Assembly: GCA_949293905.1 (NCBI GenBank)
Contig: CASFFG010000011.1
Coordinates: forward strand, 1 to 35,912
DNA: 35,912 nt
Direction: 5' to 3'
From: an uncultured Christensenella sp.
GTDB lineage: Bacteria > Bacillota > Clostridia > Christensenellales > UBA1242
The number at the start of each line of letters is the position of its first letter. The stretch's first letter is position 1. Below, in pieces: positions 21,519 to 32,113 of this stretch. The translations under genes and the position numbers were made by a program. The notes beneath the pieces were generated by a model that was not told the origin of the DNA, made no database searches, and saw only the letters and a list, made by a program, of their open reading frames with translations.

Positions 21519-23594
21519 ATGCCAGGACCAAGAAACATAAGATTTTCTAACGAAAAATATAAATTTAGTGAAACATGGTCAAAACTTATACGCTATTGTA
21601 AAAAATACATGGTTCCTATGATATTTGCGCTTGTATTTGCGGTGGCGGGTACAGTGTTTACAATAATAGGTCCAGATAAACTAAAAGAGATGACCAACGC
21701 GATTACAAATGGAATAGTTGTTGGTATAGACTTAAATCTAATTACTCATTTAGGTTTTACGCTTTTAACATTTTATATTTCAAGTGTAATTTTATCTTAT
21801 CTACAAAGTTTTATAATGGCGACGATTACACAAAATGTATGTAAAAATCTGCGCACCGATATAGCAAAGAAGATAAATAGGCTTCCACTAAAATATTTTG
21901 ACACAACTACCACGGGTGATACTCTATCTAGAATAACAAACGATGTGGATACAATCGGGCAGACGCTGAATCAAAGTATAGTAAGTTTAGTTTCGGCGAT
22001 TGTGTTATTCCTTGGTTCTATAATAATGATGTTTATTACAAACTGGGAACTAAGCCTAGTTGCAATCGCTGCTTCACTTATAGGATTTGTATTTATGTTC
22101 ATAATAATTGGACGCTCACAAAAGTATTTCGTAAAGCAACAACAACTTTTAGGAGACATTAATGGACATATTGAAGAGGTTTATTCTGGGCATAATGTAA
22201 TTAAAGTGTACAATGCAGAAAAAGATTTCCACGATAAATTTTCATCAATCAACGAAGACCTTAGAAAAGATAGTAAAAAGGCACAATTCATGTCTGGACT
22301 GATGATGCCTCTAATGAATTTTATTGGAAATTTCGGTTATCTTGCTGTTTGTGTCGCGGGTGCATTGTTATTGATTGACGGACGAATAGGGAATATTGGA
22401 GTAATAGTTGCATTTATAGTCTATGTTCGTCTGTTTACTCAACCGCTTAGCACAATCGCGCAGTCTATGAGTAGTTTGCAAACTTGTAGTGCAGCAAGTT
22501 ACCGAGTATTCGATTTCTTAGAGCAGAGTGAACTTAGCGATGAAAGCAAGAAAAAGGCAAAAATTGATAGAGCAAAGGGAGATATTGAGTTTAAAAATGT
22601 TCGCTTTGCATACGACGAAGGTAAGACGATTATTAAGAATTTCTCCGCTAAAATTAAACATGGGCAAAAGGTTGCAATCGTAGGACCTACTGGCGCAGGA
22701 AAAACTACTATGGTAAACTTGCTAATGCGTTTTTACGACTTGAAACAACCACGGTTAATTCTAAATGGTGAAATTACTGACTATAAGATTTTTGATAACG
22801 GCAAATCTATTAAACTATTAATTAATGATGAAAACAACCTTATAGTGAACGACGATGTGACGGGTTATAAGTTGAATGACGAAGTTTTAAATTCACTACC
22901 AAAGAACGAAATAATAAAGTTCGACCAAGATTTTAATATGCTCATTGATGATAAAAAAATAGATGGTTCCATTGATGTCTTGGTAGGTGACGATATAGAT
23001 AATAGTAAAAATACCGACTTCGGCATTGCGTATTATGGTGATATTTTAATAGACGGAATCCCTACTAAATCACTCACGCGCGAAAATATACACGACCAGT
23101 TCTGCATGGTGCTTCAAGATACATGGTTATTTGAAGGTACGATAAAAGAAAATGTGGCGTTCAATAAATTAGATGTAACAGAAGAAGATATTGTATCTGC
23201 TTGCAAGACAGCAAATATCCATCATTTTATAAACACTCAACCTAATAAATATGATACCGTTTTAGATGAAGATGCGAATTTGTCTGCTGGGCAAAAGCAA
23301 CTTTTAACTATCGCACGCGCTATGGTCAGTCATGCTCCAATTTTAATTCTTGATGAAGCAACCAGTTCAGTAGATACGCGTACCGAACTACTAATTCAAG
23401 ACGCTATGGATAAACTCATGAAGGGCAGGACATCTATCATCATCGCGCATAGATTATCTACAATTAAGAGTGCAGACTTGATTTTAGTTATGAAGGACGG
23501 AGATATAATCGAAGCGGGAAATCATGCCGAACTCATGAGTGCAAATGGATTTTACGCAGATCTATATAACAGTCAATTTGATAAGGTTAATTAA
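21519..23594 (+). CDS. ABC exporter half-transporter with ~95-residue insertion
   Basis: 691 residues from ATG 21519, just after AAGGAGG. The membrane domain spans about 25-330 and an ABC ATPase domain follows. Walker A GPTGAGKTT is near 388, the Q-loop VLQDTW, the signature LSAGQ, and Walker B ILILDEATSSVD has the catalytic Glu. Between the Walker A helix (LMRFYD) and the strand GDILIDG lie about 95 extra residues (roughly 410-503), acidic and Asn/Asp-rich, that normal family members lack. They should sit on the surface of the ATPase domain. It is the catalytic partner of the preceding protein. A terminator follows. Confidence 0.93.
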   Translation: MPGPRNIRFSNEKYKFSETWSKLIRYCKKYMVPMIFALVFAVAGTVFTIIGPDKLKEMTNAITNGIVVGIDLNLITHLGFTLLTFYISSVILSYLQSFIMATITQNVCKNLRTDIAKKINRLPLKYFDTTTTGDTLSRITNDVDTIGQTLNQSIVSLVSAIVLFLGSIIMMFITNWELSLVAIAASLIGFVFMFIIIGRSQKYFVKQQQLLGDINGHIEEVYSGHNVIKVYNAEKDFHDKFSSINEDLRKDSKKAQFMSGLMMPLMNFIGNFGYLAVCVAGALLLIDGRIGNIGVIVAFIVYVRLFTQPLSTIAQSMSSLQTCSAASYRVFDFLEQSELSDESKKKAKIDRAKGDIEFKNVRFAYDEGKTIIKNFSAKIKHGQKVAIVGPTGAGKTTMVNLLMRFYDLKQPRLILNGEITDYKIFDNGKSIKLLINDENNLIVNDDVTGYKLNDEVLNSLPKNEIIKFDQDFNMLIDDKKIDGSIDVLVGDDIDNSKNTDFGIAYYGDILIDGIPTKSLTRENIHDQFCMVLQDTWLFEGTIKENVAFNKLDVTEEDIVSACKTANIHHFINTQPNKYDTVLDEDANLSAGQKQLLTIARAMVSHAPILILDEATSSVDTRTELLIQDAMDKLMKGRTSIIIAHRLSTIKSADLILVMKDGDIIEAGNHAELMSANGFYADLYNSQFDKVN

Positions 23595-23601
23595 TAAAAA
23601 T

Positions 23602-23635
23602 ATCCACCTTAGATTAAATAGGTGGATTTTTTATT
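23602..23635. terminator. Bidirectional terminator after ABC operon
   Basis: ATCCACCT (23602-23609) pairs with AGGTGGAT (23620-23627), followed by a T-run and preceded by AAAAATA. It lies between the convergent ABC and DUF1893 genes. Confidence 0.85.
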
Positions 23636-24061
23636 TTATTTTTTGTTCGCTCTAAGAGAATTTAATTTTTCCTTTAATTTAATGTAGGCAAGATTGCAAT
23701 CATCTATATTTAGGACAGTGCTTTCCATAGGACACAATCTGTCGCCCTTACGATTAATAATTCGCTCTGTTAAAGTCGCGTATTCAACATTAACTCCATT
23801 AGATTTAAAAAAGTCTAACGCAGATTTGCTTAAAACTTCTGCGTACACCGATTTTATACCCTTTAATATGAACAACATGGCAACTGCTTTCCCGACGATT
23901 TTGTCCGCTACTGAAAATCCAGTTAAGTCGATTTTCCTATCGATAAAATCTATCATCGGTGCAATACCCGACATGGTGGAATAGTAGATCGTGTTCCCTT
24001 TTACTAAGACGCAAGTTTTATCGCCAACCAGTTCTAATTTCGCTCTTTCTAAATCAGTCAT
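23636..24061 (-). CDS. DUF1893 family protein
   Basis: 141 residues with the DUF1893 layout: a Thr/Cys-rich opening (LVGDKTCVLVKGNTIYYST), GFSVADKIVGKAVAMLFI and, near the end, NRKGDRLCPMEST. The family is related to the cytidine-deaminase-like fold; its reaction is not settled. Conserved Cys and His/Lys residues suggest a small enzyme in the cytosol. AAAGGAG precedes the start. It is a single gene, convergent with the ABC operon. Confidence 0.85.
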   Translation of the reverse strand: MTDLERAKLELVGDKTCVLVKGNTIYYSTMSGIAPMIDFIDRKIDLTGFSVADKIVGKAVAMLFILKGIKSVYAEVLSKSALDFFKSNGVNVEYATLTERIINRKGDRLCPMESTVLNIDDCNLAYIKLKEKLNSLRANKK

Positions 24062-24272
24062 ATTTTCTCCTTTAAATTACTTTAAAAATCTACTCACTAA
24101 ATCTAAGAATTTAGATTTAGTTATTAACTTATTATTTAAATCAATTTAAATTTTGATAGTCAAGTAAATTTTTAAATTATAATAAAAACAATACATTATG
24201 ATTATGCAACATGGAGTTTACTCCAAGTCAAGCAAATTTAATATAAAAAGGAAGAAATCTAAGAATTTCTTC
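24062..24272. other. Intergenic with hairpins, terminator of the MFS-like gene
   Basis: AGGAAGAAAT (24249-24258) pairs with ATTTCTTCCT (24265-24274) and would stop the leftward MFS-like transcript. Further small hairpins are TGGAGT-TT-ACTCCA near 24211 and AAATCTAA/TTAGATTT near 24098. The rest is AT-rich with no gene. Confidence 0.6.
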
Positions 24273-25493
24273 CTAATTATTTTTATTTAAGTGTTTTAAA
24301 ATAAAATTATGTTGATTTTTTGAGCGTATTAGGAATACTCCTGAGATATTAAATGTTAGCCCAATAGCACCTATTAAAATCATTAAGACATTTGCAGAAG
24401 GAATCAAATTATAAAGCAATAAAATTAACCCGTAACCAATTAAATAACCAATATTTGCGGATAAGTCATACATCAAATGATGCTCTCTTTTATAACTTTC
24501 TAATTCTGGAACTTTTATCGTGTTTAGTCTTGTAGAGTACAGGTTATTTTCATATAATCTTTCAAACATATAATGAATGACAGAGAAAATAATAAAAGAG
24601 ATAAAACTTGACCAGAATGTTATCAAAAAACACGATATGCTTATCATTACTAATGAAAGTATTATTTCCAATTTATAATTTTTTGATTTCATGAAACAAA
24701 GTAGAGTTAGGATTGTAAGAATTGCGAAAATTGAAGAATAGCTACCAAGTGAGAATTCCGAGCCGACTTTTAAGAACAATACGACGGGTAGTATTGTATA
24801 AATTGTTCCGCCCATTGACAATCTAAAAAATCCGTAGCAATTATAGAAATTTTTAACATGTGGATATTTTCGTGCTTTTTGACAAAATTCTTTTAACTTT
24901 AGCTTATTATCGTTTGCGTCAAAATCTCGCATGAATATTGATACTATAAACATAGATATTGCAACCAAACCAACGATTATAAATAGCCAAGTGTATGATA
25001 ATTTATCGATTATAAGACCGCTTAAAAATGGAGATATGATTTTAGTTAAATTTGAAACGATTGAACTTTTTGCCATAAATTTTTTAGAATCATTTGTATT
25101 AGTTGCCTTCATTTCGCCGATTTCATGCGGACAACCAAAGCAGGAATTTGCTAACTCTTGTAAAAAATAGAAAACTAAAATGACTGGAAAAGTTGGATTT
25201 TTTATTACAAGACATAATATGATTAAAATTGCATCAAAAACAAAACTCAACCTATAAATAATCATTGCATTTCGTTTGTTGATAATATGCAACACTACTA
25301 ATGAAATAATCTCAGCAAAAACTACTGAGAATATTAAAGCACATAAATAAAGTTGTAGGTTATTATCTAACGAATTAAAAATATAGACATTAAGAAATAT
25401 GGTAGAAAATATTACCATTATATTTCTTAATAGTTTTTCACAAATTAACAAAACTTTTTGTTTTTGTGTGTTTTCTTTTATCTCTTGTAGCAT
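24273..25493 (-). CDS. MFS-like membrane transporter
   Basis: 406 residues with about 11-12 hydrophobic helices spaced in two halves around a charged central loop (about 195-215, DFDANDNKLKLKEF). The layout fits a major facilitator carrier. No family signature that would name the substrate is visible. Helix 4 is followed by a Cys/His segment, NSCFGCPHEIGEMKATN, which may face the cytosol. It is a single gene with a terminator overlapping its stop codon and GAAAGGA before its start. Confidence 0.8.
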   Translation of the reverse strand: MLQEIKENTQKQKVLLICEKLLRNIMVIFSTIFLNVYIFNSLDNNLQLYLCALIFSVVFAEIISLVVLHIINKRNAMIIYRLSFVFDAILIILCLVIKNPTFPVILVFYFLQELANSCFGCPHEIGEMKATNTNDSKKFMAKSSIVSNLTKIISPFLSGLIIDKLSYTWLFIIVGLVAISMFIVSIFMRDFDANDNKLKLKEFCQKARKYPHVKNFYNCYGFFRLSMGGTIYTILPVVLFLKVGSEFSLGSYSSIFAILTILTLLCFMKSKNYKLEIILSLVMISISCFLITFWSSFISFIIFSVIHYMFERLYENNLYSTRLNTIKVPELESYKREHHLMYDLSANIGYLIGYGLILLLYNLIPSANVLMILIGAIGLTFNISGVFLIRSKNQHNFILKHLNKNN

Positions 25494-25641
25494 GGTGTTC
25501 CTTTCGAGTTGAATAATTCTTAATCAGTATAAACTTTAATTAATAAAAAATAAAGATTATAAATTAAGAAGTGGCCTTTGCTTTGTTCACTTAATAATTT
25601 AAATGATAAGATAAATTAATATTTTAAAATCTAACTTTTGT

Positions 25642-26379
25642 TTACGTCCCTTTTAAGAAGCGGGCGTCAAAGTAGACTTTGCATTGGAAAATAATAAAAA
25701 GTATCAAGTCGAGAAGATAGAGTAGGACAAATGCAAATACGAGCGCAAACGAAACTTTAAAGAACGCTAGACACATAATTAAGGCGAGAGTTATTGTTAG
25801 CATCGCAATGATTGGTATCAAGTGGAATTTAGAAAACTTTGTCTTAATTTTTGCCGAATTTGATTGCTCGCCCTTATCTAAATATATATTTGTGACCGCG
25901 CTTGCGGGTAGAGAGAACATTCGGTTAGCAAAATGTGAAGTCAATAGTTCAGTGACGAAACTAGCAGGTAAAAATTGTAGTTTTGGGCTAGCAAAACTAT
26001 CGCCTATTTTAAAGATGGTCTTCACATATGTATCATATGCAGAGTTGCACATATTTTCCCATGCATTATATTTAGGGACAACATTGACGATTTTTCCGCT
26101 GTAAATTTTTGACGCAAAATCGTTTAATAATTTTTCGCTTAAAATAAGACTCGAATAATACACCAACACATCTTCAATTTCCGCTTTCAATAGTAGCATG
26201 TGAATGGTGAGAGAAAGATTGTTTGAATAAATTGCATTACAAGTGTAACCAAAAGTCTTAAACAATTCGGCAAGTGGTGCTTTAACGACAAAACAAATGT
26301 TATTCCCGAATCTAGAAGATAACGCGTCTACTTTTTTATTTATATCGCTAATCGAATCTACTACAAAAATGATTTTCAT
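25642..26379 (-). CDS. Hypothetical protein with C-terminal membrane hairpin
   Basis: 245 residues. The first 110 look like a Rossmann-type alpha/beta domain (MKIIFVVDSISDINKKVDAL, then NICFVVKAP and VLVYYSSLIL) that could bind a nucleotide sugar. A linker follows, and two membrane helices cover about 188-210 and 212-235. This layout resembles membrane-bound glycosyltransferase-like proteins, but no catalytic DxD is visible. There is no close operon partner. Function unknown. Confidence 0.65.
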   Translation of the reverse strand: MKIIFVVDSISDINKKVDALSSRFGNNICFVVKAPLAELFKTFGYTCNAIYSNNLSLTIHMLLLKAEIEDVLVYYSSLILSEKLLNDFASKIYSGKIVNVVPKYNAWENMCNSAYDTYVKTIFKIGDSFASPKLQFLPASFVTELLTSHFANRMFSLPASAVTNIYLDKGEQSNSAKIKTKFSKFHLIPIIAMLTITLALIMCLAFFKVSFALVFAFVLLYLLDLILFIIFQCKVYFDARFLKGT

Positions 26380-26454
26380 ATAACATTATTATACACAATA
26401 TACAAAATTTTTCAAAATATTTTGTCAAAAATTATAAAATTATATATATAATAA

Positions 26455-26497
26455 AAAAGGAGTAGATTAAAATCGATTAGATTTTTCAACTCCTTTT
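26455..26497. terminator. Terminator downstream of the XRE-membrane gene
   Basis: AAAAGGAGT (26455-26463) pairs with ACTCCTTTT (26489-26497). On the - strand it is followed by a T-rich tail, so it would stop the transcript from 26660-27406. The rest of 26380-26659 shows no gene. Confidence 0.65.
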
Positions 26498-26659
26498 AAA
26501 AGTGAAATTTTTTATTTTAGACTTTCTTTGCTCGGGCAATCATGTTTTATACATGTAATATACTAACAGTTTAACCAACAACTTATATTTAACTAAAATC
26601 ATGGAATTATATTTGGTTTATAAGGATAGAATAGAACTTTACTTGTATTGGAGTTTTGT

Positions 26660-27406
26660 TTAGTCAAAATTAGTTGAGGAGTTTTCTTTATTTTCAGTAC
26701 CCTCCGCTTGAGTTAGATTATCACTATTTAATTCATTGTCTACGGTATCCGTATTTTTCTTTTTATCTTTTTTTGATTTTTCCTTTTTGACTTTTTCTTT
26801 TTTAGGTCTTGGCTTATTAATTAACGCTCCCCATAGTATAATTGCAACCTGCAAAGGAACACCCAAAATGTAGATTATCCACACTTGATATTGAATTAAT
26901 TGGATATGGAAGCATACTAGGGTTGACCAAACAAGCACAGATAGAATTATAGGGAGAAGATACTGTCGACCCCAAATGCTGTTAAAGATAATAAGGACAA
27001 TGCAAGACGCAGGGACAGCCCACAAGAATATGATAGGAATATTGATATCCATTGTAATCTTAAAGCAAACGAATAGGACTGTCGCGAGCAACCAAACAGC
27101 ACTTACTGCAAGAAGAGTGATAATGAGTCTAGCGGGGAATATGCGTTTGGGCTTAGAGGTTTGTTCATGCGTGTCAGTTAAGGATAAGTTTTCATTTACT
27201 AAATCGTCTAATGTTACATTATAAAATTTCGCTATATTATATAAGATTTCCACACTTGGCAAACTCTCTCCGCTTTCCCATTTTGAAATAGATTTGTCCG
27301 AATAGTTAAACTTCTCAGCCATTTCCATTTGCGTCATTTTTTTGCTTTTTCTTAAAACCGAAAGGTTACGGCCGATGATTTTATTTACATCTTTATTTTC
27401 TTCCAT
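26660..27406 (-). CDS. XRE regulator fused to a membrane domain
   Basis: 248 residues. An HTH_3 DNA-binding domain occupies residues 10-66 (IIGRNLSVLRKSKKMTQMEM, then WESGESLPSVE). A linker and about four membrane helices (about 92-195) follow, then a Lys-rich stretch (200-222) and an acidic Asn/Ser tail. This is a membrane-tethered regulator of the kind that responds to envelope stress or membrane-active compounds. AAAACTCC on the + strand upstream gives a GGAGTTTT ribosome site. It is a lone gene. Confidence 0.88.
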   Translation of the reverse strand: MEENKDVNKIIGRNLSVLRKSKKMTQMEMAEKFNYSDKSISKWESGESLPSVEILYNIAKFYNVTLDDLVNENLSLTDTHEQTSKPKRIFPARLIITLLAVSAVWLLATVLFVCFKITMDINIPIIFLWAVPASCIVLIIFNSIWGRQYLLPIILSVLVWSTLVCFHIQLIQYQVWIIYILGVPLQVAIILWGALINKPRPKKEKVKKEKSKKDKKKNTDTVDNELNSDNLTQAEGTENKENSSTNFD

Positions 27407-27733
27407 AAAAACTCCAACATCTAAATTTTTAATAATTTAAAGTTAAAATCAAATTGTTTTTCTTACAAATAAACAAAATTAACACTTTAAACATGTATCT
27501 TTACACATTTATCATACCATATTCTAAAATTATTAGCAAGAAAATTTTGCAACTCTACCGAAATTCTACCAAGAATTTTAACTCTCATGAAATTAGAATT
27601 GCTCTATTTTGATGCTTTTTAACATTATAGTAAAAAATTAGCAATTCTATTGATAAATATAAAATTTCAGTGATAAAATAAGGCAGACGATAAGGAGAAA
27701 CCTATCGTTAATACAATTAGGGGAGATAAAATA
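27407..27733 (+). promoter_or_regulatory. Intergenic; likely promoter of the envelope operon
   Basis: AT-rich divergent spacer. TTGATA (27650-27655) and TAAAAT (27674-27679), 18 bp apart, are a plausible promoter for the glycosyltransferase gene, whose ribosome site is AGGGGAGA. No gene or other structure is seen. Confidence 0.5.
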
Positions 27734-28993
27734 ATGAAAGATTTGATTTCAGTTATAATACCTTGTTATAACGCAAGCAAGACTTTGCCACGCACCTTAA
27801 ATAGTGTTCGTGAGCAGGACTATAAGAATTTAGAGATAATAATAGTGAACGATGGGAGTTCGGACGATAGTTTGAAAGTCGCTACCGAGTTTGCTCGCCT
27901 TGACCCGCGAATTTCCGTAATTAATCAAGAGAATTCGGGGGTGTCAGTCGCGAGAAACAATGGATTATTAAATTCTCACGGAGATTATATCGTATTTTTA
28001 GATGCGGACGATAACTATACCACTCCTTACGCATATAGCGATATGTTAAAGAAACTAAAAGACGAAGACGCTGATATGTGTATTTGTAATTTCACCCACC
28101 CGTGTTTTGAACAACACCTTAAAGGTGGAGTGTATGACCTAACGGACGAAAAGCAGTTCATGGAATATTATCAGGACTTTTTCGCGTCCAGTATGCCTTG
28201 GAACAAGATCACAAAGCGCGAGTGCTTAACCGAACAATTTATTAAAGGAATACACTTTAATGAAGACGAGTTGTTCAATCTAGCAAACCTTCATAATATT
28301 AAAAAAGTAGTAGTTATCGATAAAGTTTATCATAACTATTATTGCGCACCATATGTACCTATGACTAATGCGAGTGCTATTACTACCGCTTTTAGAGATA
28401 GTACCGATTCAGTTTGGCACATGGCTATGAAAAATTATCAATATAGGGTGGAGATTATTGATAAATTTTTCCCTGAGAAAAAGGCAGATATGCAATATAT
28501 TCGTTGCTTTGACTATTTCTTCTGGGTATTCTTCCTAATGGCAAAAAATAGAGTTACGGAAGGTATTTTAATTAGCACCTATAGGTCAATAATGAACGAA
28601 CAACTGTTTATTGAGTCGGTTAAGGATAAGGAGAGATACGGTGTTCATTATAACGCTCCAACAAATGCAGATATAGAAAAGTTTGTTAAACTTGCTTACT
28701 ATGCTTATCGTGACATTAAGTCATACAATAAAAAGATGTCAATGTATAGCGTTTTCTTAGGGATTTTCGGGCGTATTTTCTGCACATTTGATGAGAATTT
28801 AAACGAAATTGATGTCCTAGCGCGTGCAAATAAGGATTTAAGGACAAATAGAACAGCAGAAGCACTGTATGTGAACTCTCTGTTTGATGTTATGGAAGCA
28901 TATAATACTCAAAAGAGTGAAAATATTATGCTACTTGATGACACATTAACAAGTTGGATAGATTCAGCGACATTAGCAAATAAACGCATATAA
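27734..28993 (+). CDS. Family 2 glycosyltransferase
   Basis: 419 residues. The GT-A domain is at 1-230: ISVIIPCYNASKTLPRTLNS at the start, VNDGSSDDS, GVSVARNNGL, and the metal-binding DADD motif near 89-92. GT2 enzymes move a sugar from a nucleotide donor to a lipid or polysaccharide acceptor at the inner face of the membrane. The C-terminal 180 residues are helical without clear membrane spans. It is followed by an acyltransferase with its own promoter at 28999 and by a CrtO-like gene, which suggests that the products modify a common envelope lipid or glycan. Confidence 0.93.
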   Translation: MKDLISVIIPCYNASKTLPRTLNSVREQDYKNLEIIIVNDGSSDDSLKVATEFARLDPRISVINQENSGVSVARNNGLLNSHGDYIVFLDADDNYTTPYAYSDMLKKLKDEDADMCICNFTHPCFEQHLKGGVYDLTDEKQFMEYYQDFFASSMPWNKITKRECLTEQFIKGIHFNEDELFNLANLHNIKKVVVIDKVYHNYYCAPYVPMTNASAITTAFRDSTDSVWHMAMKNYQYRVEIIDKFFPEKKADMQYIRCFDYFFWVFFLMAKNRVTEGILISTYRSIMNEQLFIESVKDKERYGVHYNAPTNADIEKFVKLAYYAYRDIKSYNKKMSMYSVFLGIFGRIFCTFDENLNEIDVLARANKDLRTNRTAEALYVNSLFDVMEAYNTQKSENIMLLDDTLTSWIDSATLANKRI

Positions 28994-28998
28994 TTGCT

Positions 28999-29026
28999 TT
29001 GACAATAATGAATATTCATGTATAAT
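28999..29026 (+). promoter_or_regulatory. Promoter of the acyltransferase gene
   Basis: TTGACA (28999-29004) and TATAAT (29021-29026), both perfect, 16 bp apart, 35 bp before the ATG at 29061. Confidence 0.75.
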
Positions 29027-29060
29027 TATATTACAACAATTTAGATTGTAGAAGGGAAAA

Positions 29061-29906
29061 ATGATAAAACCAGAGCGCTTAGAAATACTGAAAAAGATAG
29101 AAGAAAACGAGAGGACGGGGAATTTCGATACAGATGTCGAAAATGACCCGCCTGCTAGCGAATTAAAGCCAGAAGACATAGATTATCTTAGAAAGAAACT
29201 AAAAAATAGAATTATGCGCGCAATAGTAACACGCATAGCAGATAGAGAGATAGACAAATTAATAAATGCTCATCAAATAATAATAAAAGATGTCATAGGA
29301 ATAGAACATCTTAAAGAAGTTGAGGGTTCAGCCTTTGTCACGAGCAATCATTTTCATATTTTTGAAAATATCGCATTATATAAGGTGTTTAAGAAAAATG
29401 CACCTAAAAAATATGGCTTTTACCGAATAATTAGAGAAGGTAACTACACTGCACCGCCTAAGCAATTCGAGAAATTCTTTAAGTATTGTGATACGCTACC
29501 TTTAAGTAGCAATAAATCTACTATGCGTAAGTTTTTTGAAGCGCTAGATGTGATAACAAAGAAAGATAACTATATATTAATTTATCCAGAGCAATATATG
29601 TGGTGGAATTTTAAAAAACCGCGTCCTTTTAAAGATGGTGCGTTTAAAATTGCACTCAAATATGATAGACCGATTATCCCATGTTTTATCACTATGGAAG
29701 ATTCAAAGGAATTTACCGACGCGGACGGACTACCTGTACAGGAATATACCATACACATTATGAAGCCGATTTATCCTAATAAATCGCTATCGACCAAAGA
29801 CGCGGTAAAGGATATGAGGGATAGAAACTTTAATATGTGTAAAGAAGTGTATGAAAGGGTGTACAAAACAAAATTACATTATACTTACGAAAAGGAAACA
29901 AAATGA
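29061..29906 (+). CDS. PlsC-type acyltransferase
   Basis: 281 residues with the acyltransferase fold of 1-acylglycerol-3-phosphate acyltransferases. Motif I appears as SNHFHIFEN near 94-102, where the usual H-x4-D has Glu in place of Asp. Motif III appears as YPEQYMWW near 174-181, and later PIIPCFITME. The family adds an acyl chain to lyso-phosphatidate or a related acceptor at the membrane. About 80 N-terminal residues before motif I are extra and charged. The Asp-to-Glu change should still allow catalysis but may alter the acceptor. It overlaps the next gene by 4 bp. Confidence 0.88.
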   Translation: MIKPERLEILKKIEENERTGNFDTDVENDPPASELKPEDIDYLRKKLKNRIMRAIVTRIADREIDKLINAHQIIIKDVIGIEHLKEVEGSAFVTSNHFHIFENIALYKVFKKNAPKKYGFYRIIREGNYTAPPKQFEKFFKYCDTLPLSSNKSTMRKFFEALDVITKKDNYILIYPEQYMWWNFKKPRPFKDGAFKIALKYDRPIIPCFITMEDSKEFTDADGLPVQEYTIHIMKPIYPNKSLSTKDAVKDMRDRNFNMCKEVYERVYKTKLHYTYEKETK

Positions 29907-30502
29907 TTACTATTATTATCTTTCTAGTATCCGTAGTTGGCATTTACGCATTAAATCTCTTAGTATTCATGGATAGCATGAGCATTGCGGATATAAGTCT
30001 AGTTTATGCTATCGCGCTAGTTGGAATTATTGCTATTAATGCGATTGCTGCGATAGTATGTGCAAAACTCATTCCAGACAAAGCATACCTTAAGGATAAC
30101 AAACTATTTACATCGTCAAAAAAAGAGTGTAAATTTTATGAGCGTATTGGCATAAAGAAGTGGAAAGATAGAATTTTGGAATTAGGGAAATTAAATAATT
30201 TTAGGAAAAATAAAATTGATTCACCCAATGATCCAGAATATGTAAAAAAGTTCATTGCAGAGAATAATAAAGGGTTTATGACTCATTTTGTGAGTATTAT
30301 TTTAGGGATACCGTTTATTTTCCTTTTGCCGATAAAATTTTGGTTACCCATGACATTACCATTGTGTATTGCGAGTTTCATATTAAATGTTATGCCGTTA
30401 TTTATTTTAAGATACAATATGCCAAGATTAAAAGTTTTACTTAAATATAGCGAACGAAGTTCCAAAAGAAAGGAATTAGATGTAGATACCAAGAGCAAAT
30501 AG
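29903..30502 (+). CDS. CrtO-like (glycosyl-diaponeurosporenoate acyltransferase family) membrane protein
   Basis: 199 residues with four membrane helices (about 2-22, 30-52, 133-150 and 153-172). A loop with FYERIGIKKWKDRILELGKL is typical of the Firmicutes family named after staphylococcal CrtO. In S. aureus CrtO finishes staphyloxanthin; here no carotenoid genes are near, so it more likely acylates another glycolipid. The ATGA overlap with the PlsC-like gene supports a joint pathway. A terminator follows. Confidence 0.6.
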   Translation: MITIIIFLVSVVGIYALNLLVFMDSMSIADISLVYAIALVGIIAINAIAAIVCAKLIPDKAYLKDNKLFTSSKKECKFYERIGIKKWKDRILELGKLNNFRKNKIDSPNDPEYVKKFIAENNKGFMTHFVSIILGIPFIFLLPIKFWLPMTLPLCIASFILNVMPLFILRYNMPRLKVLLKYSERSSKRKELDVDTKSK

Positions 30503-30518
30503 TAATATTTATAAATAA

Positions 30519-30550
30519 AAAATCCGCAAAATAATAAAATTGCGGATTTT
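30519..30550. terminator. Bidirectional terminator
   Basis: AAAATCCGCAA (30519-30529) pairs with TTGCGGATTTT (30540-30550). It separates the convergent envelope operon and collagen-like gene. Confidence 0.9.
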
Positions 30551-30564
30551 TCTTGCGAAATGAA

Positions 30565-31872
<1,308 letters not shown>

Positions 31873-31910
31873 TTAAAAATTTTTACATAAAGGATTTAAT
31901 AAATAATTTC

Positions 31911-31939
31911 TTGATTTATTTAAATTAAAGGATTATAAT
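31911..31939 (+). promoter_or_regulatory. Promoter of tRNA-Pro
   Basis: TTGATT (31911-31916) and TATAAT (31934-31939) are 17 bp apart and 70 bp before the tRNA. Confidence 0.7.
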
Positions 31940-32009
31940 CAAAATGAATTTACATGAATATTTTATAATCAAATAGACAGTGTAGAAATTGTATTAAATT
32001 CAATATTTT

Positions 32010-32085
32010 CGAGATGTAGCGCAGTTGGTAGCGCGCGCGGTTCGGGACCGTGAGGCCGTGGGTTCGAGTCCCACCATTTCGACCA
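32010..32085 (+). tRNA. tRNA-Pro (CGG)
   Basis: A cloverleaf with acceptor CGAGATG/CATTTCG, anticodon stem CGCGG/CCGTG, loop TTCGGGA (anticodon CGG), T-arm with loop TTCGAGT, and encoded CCA. Confidence 0.95.
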
Positions 32086-32113
32086 ATAAATCCAAAAATT
32101 TTAGGAGATTTTA

